NCBI GenBank assembly: GCA_013112575.1
Contig: JABFGG010000009.1
Location: forward strand, 94,270-158,269
DNA length: 64,000 nucleotides
Direction: 5' to 3'
DNA from: Chloroflexota bacterium
GTDB taxonomy: Bacteria > Chloroflexota > Anaerolineae > Anaerolineales > UBA11579
Shown: positions 34,261 through 41,957 of the stretch, one piece after another
How the letters are laid out: each line of letters begins with the position of its first letter
How positions within the stretch are numbered: the stretch's first letter is position 1
Translations under genes and position numbers: made by a program
The notes under the pieces: model-generated
What the model was told of the DNA's origin: nothing
Databases searched by the model: none
The model's input: only the letters and a program-made list of their open reading frames with translations

Positions 34261-35205
34261 GTGTTGACGAATGTAATACCAAAAACGAGAAGCGAACTCA
34301 CCCTCCCCGGGTTGGAAGCTGCAGTGGGCAACACCCCCTTGTTGCCCCTGCAGCGACTGGGTGCCGATCTCTCGCCGGACGTACAGGTCTACGCCAAAGC
34401 CGAATGGTTCAATCCCGGCGGATCGATCAAAGACCGGCCTGCTTTCAATATCCTGCGCACGGCTTTGGAACGTGGGGAACTGGAAGGTGGCAAACGCTTC
34501 CTGGATTCGACCTCCGGCAATATGGGCATTTCGTATGCCACCTTTGCTGCCGCCTTGGGTATCCCCCTCACGCTGGCAATTCCCTCCAGTGCCAGCCCCG
34601 AGCGATTTGCCATCCTGCAGGCCCTGGGCGCGGAATTGAAATTATCCGACCCTTTGGAAAGTTCTGACGGGGCTATCCACCTGGCCCAGCAAATCTATGC
34701 AGTAGACCCGCAGAGATACTATTACGCCAACCAGTATCAAAACGACGCCAACTGGCAGGCGCATTATCTGGGCACCGGCCCGGAGATCTGGCATCAAACG
34801 GGGGGACAGGTGACACACTTCGTCTGCGGCCTGGGCACAACAGGGACCTTTACCGGTGTGGGCCGTTATCTGGCCGAACAAAACCCCGATATTCGATTGA
34901 TCTCCATGCAGCCCGACTCTGCTTTCCACGGGCTGGAGGGTCTCAAACATTTAGAAACTGCTGCCGTCCCCGGTATCTATGACGATAGTTTGCCCGATTG
35001 GCAGTTGACCGTATCTACCGAGACAGCCCAGGAAATGACCCTGCGACTCGCTCGCGAGGAAGGCTTATTCGTGGGTGTTTCATCCGGCGCGGCGGCTGTG
35101 GCAGCCTTAAATATCGCCAGGGGATTGGATGAAGGCATCGTCGTGACCGTATTTCCGGACGCGGGCTACAAATATCTAAGCGAACGCTTTTGGGAGAGTG
35201 CATGA
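34261..35205 (+). CDS. cysM: Cysteine synthase, CysM (CysO-dependent/O-phosphoserine) type
   Basis: A 314-residue PLP enzyme. The PLP lysine is in NPGGSIKDRPA, the substrate loop is DSTSGNMGIS, and the phosphate-binding loop is GLGTTGT. Several details (GTGPEIWHQTGGQVTHFVCGLGTTGTFTGVGRYL, DAGYKYLSERF at the C-terminus) resemble mycobacterial CysM, which uses O-phosphoserine and takes sulfur from the CysO thiocarboxylate. The adjoining mec and CysO-like genes support that route. It starts at GTG with GGAG 7 nt upstream and overlaps mec by 4 bp (ATGA). Confidence 0.88.
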   Translation: MLTNVIPKTRSELTLPGLEAAVGNTPLLPLQRLGADLSPDVQVYAKAEWFNPGGSIKDRPAFNILRTALERGELEGGKRFLDSTSGNMGISYATFAAALGIPLTLAIPSSASPERFAILQALGAELKLSDPLESSDGAIHLAQQIYAVDPQRYYYANQYQNDANWQAHYLGTGPEIWHQTGGQVTHFVCGLGTTGTFTGVGRYLAEQNPDIRLISMQPDSAFHGLEGLKHLETAAVPGIYDDSLPDWQLTVSTETAQEMTLRLAREEGLFVGVSSGAAAVAALNIARGLDEGIVVTVFPDAGYKYLSERFWESA

Positions 35206-35654
35206 GTATCAAGATCAAGAAAGAAGTATTTATCCAGATCCAGCAACACGGTGAAGCCGCCTATCCTGAAGAAGGGGCGGGCTTACTTTTGGGACGGGTA
35301 GATGGCGAGGAGCGCTTTATTGAGGCTATCCTCGCCCTGGAAAATTCCCGCGAAGATGAGGCCCGTCATAACCGCTACCTCATCACGGCCCAGGACATGT
35401 TGCATGGTGAGAAGGAAGCCGCGGCGCAGGGCCTTGACGTGATCGGCGTATTCCACTCACACCCCGATCATCCCGACCAGCCCTCGGAATTCGACCGTGA
35501 ATGGGCTTTGCCCTGGTTTTCCTACATCATCACGAGTGTGCAAAAGGGACAGGCCACCAGTAGCCATTCCTGGCGCTTGCTCGACGACCGCTCAAGTTTT
35601 GAAGAAGAACCCATCCAAATCTTAGAAGAAGAGACCCTGCTCAAGAAGGAGTAA
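35202..35654 (+). CDS. mec: Mec-type JAMM (M67) metallopeptidase
   Basis: A 150-residue zinc peptidase with the JAMM motif: upstream Glu in YPEEGAGLLLG and HSHPDHPDQPSEFD (HxHPxxxxxPSxxD). In Mycobacterium tuberculosis, Mec releases cysteine from the CysO-cysteine adduct made by CysM; this gene has the same neighbours. ATG 35202 overlaps the cysM stop. Because the carrier encoded next has its Gly-Gly internal, this peptidase is also a candidate to process that precursor, in the way JAMM enzymes trim ubiquitin-like chains. Confidence 0.9.
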   Translation: MSIKIKKEVFIQIQQHGEAAYPEEGAGLLLGRVDGEERFIEAILALENSREDEARHNRYLITAQDMLHGEKEAAAQGLDVIGVFHSHPDHPDQPSEFDREWALPWFSYIITSVQKGQATSSHSWRLLDDRSSFEEEPIQILEEETLLKKE

Positions 35655-35656
35655 TT

Positions 35657-36412
35657 ATGGCTACATTACGCATCCCCACCCCCCTGCGACCGTACACGGA
35701 TAATCAATCCGAGGTCGCCGTTAGCGCCAGCAACGTGTCCGGCGCATTGGACCAGCTTACCGAGGCGCATCCTGCCCTGGCGCAGCACCTGTTCACCGAA
35801 GAAGGCCAGTTGCGCTCCTTCGTCAACTTGTTCCTGAATGATGAAGATGTGCGTTATCTGGATGGCGTGGAAACGGAACTGAAGGAAGATGACCGCCTGA
35901 TGATCATCCCGAGCATCGCCGGTGGCTCGGAGGCTTTGGCTAAGGTGGATCACAGCGCCTTGCGTGTCAACCAGGCTTTTATTATCGGCCTCAACATCAT
36001 CGCCTTTATCCTAAATGGTCTCTGGCTGGCCGCTATTGTGACGTTTGTGATGGTGGTTGGTTCCCTCTTGCGTGTGCCCGGTTTTGGCTTTATCTACAAA
36101 TCGTTACTTAAACCTGCTGGCTTCGTCAAACCGGATGTGATCTCGGACAACCCCGAACCGCATCGCTTCGCACAGGGCTTCGGCGCCGTCGTCATGTTGG
36201 GCGCAATCATTTCTTTATTCGCCGGCGCTTTTACCCTGGGCTGGGGCCTGGTGTGGCTGGTGGTAGCCCTGGCGGCCCTCAACCTCTTCGCGGGTTTTTG
36301 CGTGGGTTGCGCCGTATATTACTGGCTCAACCGTCTGGGTCTCCCCGGCTTTGTCAAAGCACCGCCCCAGGACGTGTTCCCCGGCGCACGCCCTAAGCGT
36401 CAGGTCAGTTAG
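35657..36412 (+). CDS. CysO-like sulfur carrier fused to DUF4395 membrane domain
   Basis: A 251-residue fusion. Residues 1-90 form a MoaD/ThiS/CysO beta-grasp domain (TLRIPTPLRPYT, GALDQLTEAHPALAQHLF, FVNLFLNDEDVRYLDGVETELKEDDRLMIIPSIAGG) with the sulfur-accepting Gly-Gly at 89-90. Instead of ending there, the frame continues without interruption into a DUF4395-type membrane domain (four segments, about residues 107-140 and 175-225) with FCVGC near the end. A functional thiocarboxylate needs a free C-terminal glycine, so cleavage after GG is implied. It starts 2 nt after mec and touches the next gene. Confidence 0.88.
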   Translation: MATLRIPTPLRPYTDNQSEVAVSASNVSGALDQLTEAHPALAQHLFTEEGQLRSFVNLFLNDEDVRYLDGVETELKEDDRLMIIPSIAGGSEALAKVDHSALRVNQAFIIGLNIIAFILNGLWLAAIVTFVMVVGSLLRVPGFGFIYKSLLKPAGFVKPDVISDNPEPHRFAQGFGAVVMLGAIISLFAGAFTLGWGLVWLVVALAALNLFAGFCVGCAVYYWLNRLGLPGFVKAPPQDVFPGARPKRQVS

Positions 36413-36885
36413 TGGATAGTCTGGTCTTGCGGGGCAGTATTGCTCTCGGCATTGTTTTTGTTGGCCTGCTGGTATATTGGCTGCTTTCACGCTGTTTGCT
36501 GGCCCGCTTGCGTGGCAGGCGATTGGGACTGGAAGGGTTGAAGTCCGGCGTACCTGCCATCCTGTATTTCACTTCGCCCACTTGTGTTCCCTGTCGCACG
36601 GTGCAGCGCCCCGAATTAGCCTTGTTGAGTTCGCTCTTGGGTGAGCAGTATAAGCTCATCAAGGTGGATTGCACGGAACGGCCTGATCTGGCCGAATATT
36701 GGGGCATACTCAGTGTGCCTACCACTTTTATTATCGATGCACAGGGCCAGCCGCGTCACATCAACCACGGTGTGACCCGAGCGGATACTCTGCGACAACA
36801 ATTGGAGAAGGTGGAAGGGAAAGAATTGCTTACCCTGAAGTACAAACAAGAGAACGAATATCGAAGACCTGAATTTTCGAGATGA
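36412..36885 (+). CDS. Membrane-anchored thioredoxin-fold protein
   Basis: A 157-residue protein: one N-terminal membrane segment (about residues 8-25), a basic stretch, then a thioredoxin domain with active site CVPC (Cys58, Cys61) and the cis-proline loop SVPTT. It starts with GTG sharing one base with the preceding stop (TAGTG). DUF4395 proteins and thioredoxins often occur together in sulfur-trafficking clusters; here it could reduce persulfides or the carrier system. The membrane orientation is uncertain, so it could work on either side. Confidence 0.85.
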   Translation: MDSLVLRGSIALGIVFVGLLVYWLLSRCLLARLRGRRLGLEGLKSGVPAILYFTSPTCVPCRTVQRPELALLSSLLGEQYKLIKVDCTERPDLAEYWGILSVPTTFIIDAQGQPRHINHGVTRADTLRQQLEKVEGKELLTLKYKQENEYRRPEFSR

Positions 36886-36945
36886 CGAATTACGTTTTAC
36901 GTTTCTCGTTTTATTTTGTATGATTAGAATTAATTGGAGCATATT

Positions 36946-38115
36946 ATGGTTACCCTAACAAATGAACTTGGCCTTTCCCCTGAAGAGATACGCCGTTATT
37001 CGCGCCACTTGCTTATCCCTGAAGTAGGGCTGGATGGCCAGAAGAAACTCAAGGCCTCCTCTGTACTGGTCATCGGCACCGGTGGTCTGGGTTCTCCCGT
37101 CAGTATGTATCTAGCTGCCGCAGGGGTGGGGCGTATTGGTCTTGTTGATTATGACGTGGTCGATTTTTCCAACCTGCAGCGCCAGATCGTGCACGGCACA
37201 GCGCGCCTCGATGACCTCAAAGTGGACTCGGCACGCGATCGCTTATTGGACATCAATCCTGATGTTGAAGTTGAGGTCTATAACGAACTGTTCACTTCAG
37301 AGAACGCTTTCGAGATCGCTGAAGGTTATGACATCATCATCGATGGCACGGACAATTTCCCCACGCGCTATCTGGTCAACGATGTCAGCGTGATGTTGGG
37401 CATACCCAATGTCTACGGCTCCATCTTTCGCTTCGATGGGCAGGTTAGCGTCTTTGACGGCCAGGGCGGCCCCTGCTATCGCTGCTTGTTCCCCGAGCCG
37501 CCCCCACCTGGTTTAGTGCCTTCCTGTGCGGAGGGTGGTGTGCTAGGGGTCTTGCCTGGCACCATCGGCACGCTGCAGGCCACAGAAGCCATCAAGCTGC
37601 TGCTGGATATCGGTTCTACGCTTACAGGGCGCTTGCTGCTGTATAACGCCCTGGATGCCAGCTTTGAGTACGTAAAGCTGCGCAAGAACCCCCACTGCAA
37701 GGTGTGCAGCGATACGCCGGAGATCACCGAGTTGATCGACTACGAGCAATTTTGCGGTGTGCCTGCCAATGACCATGATGCCGGTTCTGCGGGAGCCGAT
37801 TGGGATATTGAGGTCACTGAGCTGGCCCAGCGTCTGGAGGCGGGGGACAAGCTGCGCTTGATCGATGTGCGCGAGCCTCATGAGTTGCAGATCGCGGCTT
37901 TGCCTGATGCCGAGTTATATCCCCTGGGCCAGTTCGCTGCCCACCTCTCAGAATTCGATAGCGCGGAGGATATAGTGCTGTTCTGCAAGGGCGGTACGCG
38001 CTCTGCGCGGGCCCTTGAATTGCTGGTAGGGGCGGGCTTCCGCAAAGTGAAGAACCTCAAGGGCGGTATCAATGCCTGGTCAGAGGAAGTCGACGCGAGC
38101 GTGCCGTTGTATTAG
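36946..38115 (+). CDS. moeZ: MoeZ/MoeB-type adenylyltransferase with rhodanese domain
   Basis: A 389-residue enzyme. The N-terminal ThiF/E1-like domain has the nucleotide loop VIGTGGLGSP, DYDVVDFSNLQRQIVH, TDNFPTRYLVND, zinc cysteines in CYRC and CKVC, and a Cys in PSCAEGGVLGVLPG. The C-terminal rhodanese domain carries the active loop FCKGGTRSA. MoeZ adenylates the carrier's C-terminal glycine and then installs sulfur, giving the thiocarboxylate that CysM uses. ATG 36946 has GGAG 6 nt upstream; an in-frame TTG at 36934 is too early. It is the last gene of the cysteine operon. Confidence 0.93.
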   Translation: MVTLTNELGLSPEEIRRYSRHLLIPEVGLDGQKKLKASSVLVIGTGGLGSPVSMYLAAAGVGRIGLVDYDVVDFSNLQRQIVHGTARLDDLKVDSARDRLLDINPDVEVEVYNELFTSENAFEIAEGYDIIIDGTDNFPTRYLVNDVSVMLGIPNVYGSIFRFDGQVSVFDGQGGPCYRCLFPEPPPPGLVPSCAEGGVLGVLPGTIGTLQATEAIKLLLDIGSTLTGRLLLYNALDASFEYVKLRKNPHCKVCSDTPEITELIDYEQFCGVPANDHDAGSAGADWDIEVTELAQRLEAGDKLRLIDVREPHELQIAALPDAELYPLGQFAAHLSEFDSAEDIVLFCKGGTRSARALELLVGAGFRKVKNLKGGINAWSEEVDASVPLY

Positions 38116-38143
38116 TTTTTTTGGGATTAGAGATAATCATTCG

Positions 38144-38186
38144 AAGGTGAAGCATGAATCAATATTGCTTCACCTTCTTTTCTTTA
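38144..38186. terminator. Terminator ending the cysteine operon (convergent with TetR gene)
   Basis: AAGGTGAAGC (38144-38153) pairs with GCTTCACCTT (38167-38176), 13-nt loop, followed by a T-rich tract CTTTTCTTTAATTT. Confidence 0.8.
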
Positions 38187-38759
38187 ATTTCTTGCCAATT
38201 GCTCCAGCCCATCGATCATCATGTTGGTCAGTAATTCGTAACTGTGGTCAAGGTCAAGGGGCATACCAAATCCTCCAACCTGGTCCAGACTGACAAAGCC
38301 GTGTAACAGACTGCGGAAGCCGCGAATGGCGTGCAGCGCTTGATCTCCATTGATGCCAAAAGAACCGAGCATAAGCATGACGGTGTTGAGGAATTGCGTG
38401 TGAATAGCCGCCAGTTCTTCCTCATGCTCTTCTGGAGCGCGCAGCATCAGTGGATAAAGCCCTGGGTGATCTTTAGCAGACTGCCTGTACGTTTTTGCGA
38501 ATGCAATGAGGGCCTCACGCCCACTCTTTCCCTGGATGGTTTCATTCACGTAACGATGGAATTCATTGGCCCAATAGATTGTCAAGGCATATTTGAGCCC
38601 TTTTAATCCATCCACGTGGTTGTAAAGGGAGGGCACGCGGATGTCGAGAGCCGCCGCTAATTGGGCCAGGCTGATGGCTTCAAAGCTACCAGCCTGATCC
38701 ACCAGCCTTGCGGCCGTTTCCACTACAACCTGGCGGGTGAGTTTCCTGGTCTTGGCCAT
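38184..38759 (-). CDS. TetR family regulator with WHG-type C-terminal domain
   Basis: A 191-residue repressor. The helix-turn-helix covers about residues 9-55 (RQVVVETAARLVDQ, SLAQLAAALDIRVPSLYNHVDGL). The C-terminal ligand domain contains AIRGFRSLLHGFVSLDQVGGFGMP, typical of the WHG subfamily. It is directly downstream of the MBL hydrolase gene (3-bp gap), and a 40-bp perfect palindrome lies upstream of that pair, so it likely represses both. Confidence 0.9.
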   Translation of the reverse strand: MAKTRKLTRQVVVETAARLVDQAGSFEAISLAQLAAALDIRVPSLYNHVDGLKGLKYALTIYWANEFHRYVNETIQGKSGREALIAFAKTYRQSAKDHPGLYPLMLRAPEEHEEELAAIHTQFLNTVMLMLGSFGINGDQALHAIRGFRSLLHGFVSLDQVGGFGMPLDLDHSYELLTNMMIDGLEQLARN

Positions 38760-38762
38760 GGG

Positions 38763-39455
38763 TTACATCTTGCGTTTGGCTTCTTCGATAGCTGCCTGCA
38801 TCACGTCCGCTGGATTTTCGACGACCTTGCCATGACCCACTGCCAGGCGGCTCGGCTTCAGCGCTAATAATTTCTCGGCGCTTTCGATGCCTGTGGGTAC
38901 ATGCCAGGTGGCCATGGTAGGGAAAGGGAAGTACCAGCGGAAAATGCCTGTCACTGCAGGTTTGCCTACTGTCACAAAGGCGTCCCCCGCGATCAAGGTG
39001 CCGTCACGCGTGTCAAAGAAAGCTATGTGATCGGGTGTGTGCCCAGGGGAGGCGATGACTTCCAGCGAACCGACCTTGTCCCCGGCCTGGATGATCTGTG
39101 TAGCTTTGGTGCTGCGCACACTGGAAGTGACTTTTAACTCGGCCTGTGCTTCGTTTTCCATCATGCTAACGTCACCACTCAGGAACTGGGCCGTGCGCGC
39201 CGTCCATAGGTACTCGGCATCGGGAACTAGACCTGCAATCTGGTCCAGAGAGCCAGTGTGGTCGTCATGGGCGTGGGTGAGGGTCACCCGATTGATGGGG
39301 AGCCCCTCATCATCTGCCGTTTTTAGAAAGCTGTTTGCACTCCCTGGTAGCCCGGTATCAACCAGTGTGAACCCATCTTCTTCCCTGACTAGGTAAGCGC
39401 TGAAAGCACCCATACGTGTCATCTTGATCAGGTTTTCGCCGTGTTTTGTCGCCAT
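38763..39455 (-). CDS. MBL-fold metallo-hydrolase
   Basis: A 230-residue metallo-beta-lactamase fold protein with THAHDDHTGSLDQI (HxHxDH), further metal ligands in SPGHTPDHIAFFD (His) and LIAGDAFV (Asp), and a final His in AVGHGKV. The group is broad (lactonases, glyoxalase-II-like and others). GAGGTG precedes the ATG. It forms a two-gene unit with the TetR regulator, so its substrate may be the regulator's inducer. Confidence 0.92.
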   Translation of the reverse strand: MATKHGENLIKMTRMGAFSAYLVREEDGFTLVDTGLPGSANSFLKTADDEGLPINRVTLTHAHDDHTGSLDQIAGLVPDAEYLWTARTAQFLSGDVSMMENEAQAELKVTSSVRSTKATQIIQAGDKVGSLEVIASPGHTPDHIAFFDTRDGTLIAGDAFVTVGKPAVTGIFRWYFPFPTMATWHVPTGIESAEKLLALKPSRLAVGHGKVVENPADVMQAAIEEAKRKM

Positions 39456-39470
39456 CTGTACACCTCGAGT

Positions 39471-39510
39471 AAACTAATATACTTAGTTTATAAACTAAGT
39501 ATATTAGTTT
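39471..39510. promoter_or_regulatory. Perfect 40-bp palindrome, likely tandem TetR operators
   Basis: Bases 39471-39490 are the exact reverse complement of 39491-39510. Each half is itself an operator-like inverted repeat, AAACTAA-N5-TTAGTTT (39471-39489 and 39492-39510). It sits 15 bp before the MBL hydrolase ATG and overlaps AT-rich promoter sequence. Confidence 0.8.
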
Positions 39511-39538
39511 GTCACGACTTTATTTGGCTTTTCAGTTT

Positions 39539-40411
39539 CTAGTCGAAGTACCCGGACTCGGCAATCAATTCTTCATGCGCCACAAAGGTGGCTTCGACCA
39601 CACTCTTGCCGGTTTTTTGGAGGTAGGCTTGCACGACGCGATACCCAATGGCATAGCCAGCAAAATCTGGGATGCCATCCTCGCTGCCCATGATCGTGTC
39701 GCCAAAGATGTATTTGCGCACCTCATTGAAACCACTGACCCACAGAGCATCGTGGATCTTTTGTTTGGCAGTCTCGATTTCCGCATCCGTGATCTCGGTC
39801 ACGTAATAGCCCAGCACATCCTCACCATATAACTCTTTGGCAAAAGACTCTGCCAGCCCTTCGGCGATCATGTAAGTTCCCACATTCGAGATCATGGGTG
39901 TCTCAGGCTTGGCGGCTGCCAGGATATTGTGATGTAGTTCGTGGGCCGTGGCGCCTTTGAGGCGCGCCAGGTTATATGCATTTGGCTCCCCGTACACGGT
40001 CATGATGTAACCGGGGATAGCGCCGAAACCACTGTAGCCGCGTTCCAGGGGCACGTTGCCCATCTCAATGACCATCAAGCCAAAGGTGATTACCTCAGTG
40101 GGGATGTGTTCAAGGTAGTCTACAAAAGCAGCTTTACCATCTTTCAGGGCATCAGCGGCTTTTTGCCAGGCATTGTGCTCTGCCAGCTTTTTAATGCGGG
40201 CAGCCATTGTGGGACCATTCTCACTGTCGAACTGCTCCGGCCACATGCCCCATTGCTTGAAGGTTTGCGGGTCGCCGCCACCCATCACCTGTATGAGTCC
40301 CTCAAAAGGCTTGACCAACTCTTCGTCGAAAATAGACTGCCGCGCCTCGGCATTGTCTGCCCCCAGCAATTTCTGGTAAGTGGAGTAAGTGTCCAGTACG
40401 TTAAATTTCAT
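39539..40411 (-). CDS. DUF2268-type putative zinc protease
   Basis: A 290-residue protein with HELHHN (HExxH zinc motif), followed about 30 residues later by EGLAESFA, giving the third ligand, as in DUF2268 proteases. No signal peptide is visible. Relatives are often regulator-linked but of unknown substrate. ATG 40411 has GAGGAAG 6 nt upstream; upstream in-frame codons are rejected. The gene lies behind a promoter with a 19-bp spacer and internal dyad, typical of MerR control. Confidence 0.82.
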   Translation of the reverse strand: MKFNVLDTYSTYQKLLGADNAEARQSIFDEELVKPFEGLIQVMGGGDPQTFKQWGMWPEQFDSENGPTMAARIKKLAEHNAWQKAADALKDGKAAFVDYLEHIPTEVITFGLMVIEMGNVPLERGYSGFGAIPGYIMTVYGEPNAYNLARLKGATAHELHHNILAAAKPETPMISNVGTYMIAEGLAESFAKELYGEDVLGYYVTEITDAEIETAKQKIHDALWVSGFNEVRKYIFGDTIMGSEDGIPDFAGYAIGYRVVQAYLQKTGKSVVEATFVAHEELIAESGYFD

Positions 40412-40444
40412 CGTGTCTTCCTCATTCTTGTTTGTAAGGCGTGT

Positions 40445-40475
40445 AGTATAGGCCCTCACGTAACGTGAGTGTCAA
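40445..40475 (-). promoter_or_regulatory. MerR-type promoter with 19-bp spacer and dyad operator
   Basis: On the minus strand a perfect TTGACA (40475-40470) and TATACT (40450-40445) are 19 bp apart. The spacer contains the 15-bp palindrome CTCACGTTACGTGAG (40455-40469). Over-long spacers with a central dyad of the CTCAnGTnnnCnTGAG type are the hallmark of MerR-family activated promoters. No MerR gene is in the window. Confidence 0.75.
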
Positions 40476-40498
40476 GTAATATAAAAAATGAGACTGAT

Positions 40499-40996
40499 TT
40501 ATCTGGAGTAAATGGCCAAATAACCCAATGCAAATAAACTAAGGAAAAGGATTAAAATAGCCAACGAAATAATTAGTGTAATTATCAAGCCAGACCGAAC
40601 TGGTTTGCCTGGGTCAAGAATCCTAAAGCGCGGTAAAGGGCGATCCGTAATTTGGTCTTCAATCTGAGCAGATAGGTTTCTGCTCTGGGGATTTTCGAGG
40701 ACTTGTACCCATCCATTTCTGTCGATAGAATATGCGCCTTTGCAATTCTCGCAGTCTAGACGTTGCCTCCCGGTTTTTTTCAATCTGCTTGAACCACAGA
40801 ATAAGCAGGCTTGATTAGGGAGCAGAGGTTGTTGTGGATAGGAGCCATATAAGATTGAGAATGTGCCCCACATGAGGAGAAAGAGTATTCCGTAGGCCCA
40901 AATCGTCGAACGAGTCAGGTGTATTAATAATACAAGGGGAAATATTCCAATGAAGATGAGTAGCGAATATAACCCATCATTTGATATTCTTTTCAT
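40499..40996 (-). CDS. Membrane protein with zinc-ribbon, unknown function
   Basis: About 165 residues: two N-terminal membrane segments, a cytoplasmic zinc-ribbon with CLFC and CENC pairs (residues about 64-85), and a C-terminal membrane segment. I recognise no family. ATG 40996 is chosen, although no clear ribosome binding site is present; a TTG at 41029 is an alternative start. Confidence 0.6.
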   Translation of the reverse strand: MKRISNDGLYSLLIFIGIFPLVLLIHLTRSTIWAYGILFLLMWGTFSILYGSYPQQPLLPNQACLFCGSSRLKKTGRQRLDCENCKGAYSIDRNGWVQVLENPQSRNLSAQIEDQITDRPLPRFRILDPGKPVRSGLIITLIISLAILILFLSLFALGYLAIYSR

Positions 40997-41081
40997 ACTG
41001 AAACCAATTGAAACCTGTTGATGGCCCAAAGTGATTTTCGTATTTTAATTGATAATCATTTTGTTTTTCAATCCCTGCCCT

Positions 41082-41087
41082 TATAAT
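41082..41087 (+). promoter_or_regulatory. -10 box (TATAAT) of PIG-L gene, leaderless type
   Basis: TATAAT ends 6 nt before ATG 41094 and no ribosome binding site is visible, so the transcript likely starts at the ATG. Confidence 0.55.
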
Positions 41088-41093
41088 GTGGCG

Positions 41094-41957
41094 ATGGCAT
41101 CTAAGAAAAACAAATCAATACTGGTTTCCCTGGCCCACCCCGACGATGAATCTTTTGGCATGGGCGGCACACTGGCTTATTATGCTTCGCAGGGTGTGGA
41201 TGTTTACCTGATCTGTGCCACCAATGGCGATGTGGGCACGGTTTCCCCAGAATTCATGAATGGTTACGATACGATTGCGGAACTGCGCCAGGCCGAGCTA
41301 AGCTGTGCGGCCCAACATCTGGGCCTTAAAGATGTCATCCTGCTAAACTACCGTGACTCTGGCATGGCCGGTACACCGGATAACGAACACCCGGATTGTC
41401 TTGTGGCTGCGCCCCTGGATGAAGTTGCCGAAAAGGTCACGCATTACATCCGCAAGCTGCAACCGGACGTGGTCATCACTTTTGACCCGGTGGGTGGCTA
41501 TCATCATCCCGACCACATTGCCATCTATGAAGCTACTCAAAAGGCATACGAAGCTGCCAATGACCCCGATAAATACCCGGAGGCCGGAGCTCCGTTCCAA
41601 CCCCAGGCGCTTTATTATCATGTTTTCCCACGGCGCTTCCTGCGTCTGGTTGTACGCGTGTTAAAACTATTAGGCCGTGACCCCTCGAAGTTTGGCCGCA
41701 ACGAGGACATTGATCTGGAGATGCTGGCCGGAGATGAAGATTACCCGCGCCACGTTGAAGTGGATTTTAAGCCGGTGGCCGATAAGCAGAAACAGGCTGC
41801 CCAATGCCACGCCAGCCAATTGGATATGGGGCCGCCATCTCTCACCGGACGCATTTTTAATGCCTTTCGCAGTTTGGCCCCCAGCAAAGACAGCTTCATG
41901 CGCGCCTATCCACCCACCGCAGATGATTTCCATGCCACCGACCTCTTCGTCAATTGA
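41094..41957 (+). CDS. PIG-L family deacetylase (LmbE-like)
   Basis: A 287-residue zinc hydrolase with SLAHPDDESFGMGG (AHPDDE motif) and GGYHHPDHIA (HPDH), the metal and catalytic residues of PIG-L/MshB-type N-deacetylases. It acts on N-acetylglucosamine-like groups of a sugar conjugate; the true substrate is unknown. The next gene begins at a TTG overlapping its stop (TTGA). Confidence 0.92.
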   Translation: MASKKNKSILVSLAHPDDESFGMGGTLAYYASQGVDVYLICATNGDVGTVSPEFMNGYDTIAELRQAELSCAAQHLGLKDVILLNYRDSGMAGTPDNEHPDCLVAAPLDEVAEKVTHYIRKLQPDVVITFDPVGGYHHPDHIAIYEATQKAYEAANDPDKYPEAGAPFQPQALYYHVFPRRFLRLVVRVLKLLGRDPSKFGRNEDIDLEMLAGDEDYPRHVEVDFKPVADKQKQAAQCHASQLDMGPPSLTGRIFNAFRSLAPSKDSFMRAYPPTADDFHATDLFVN

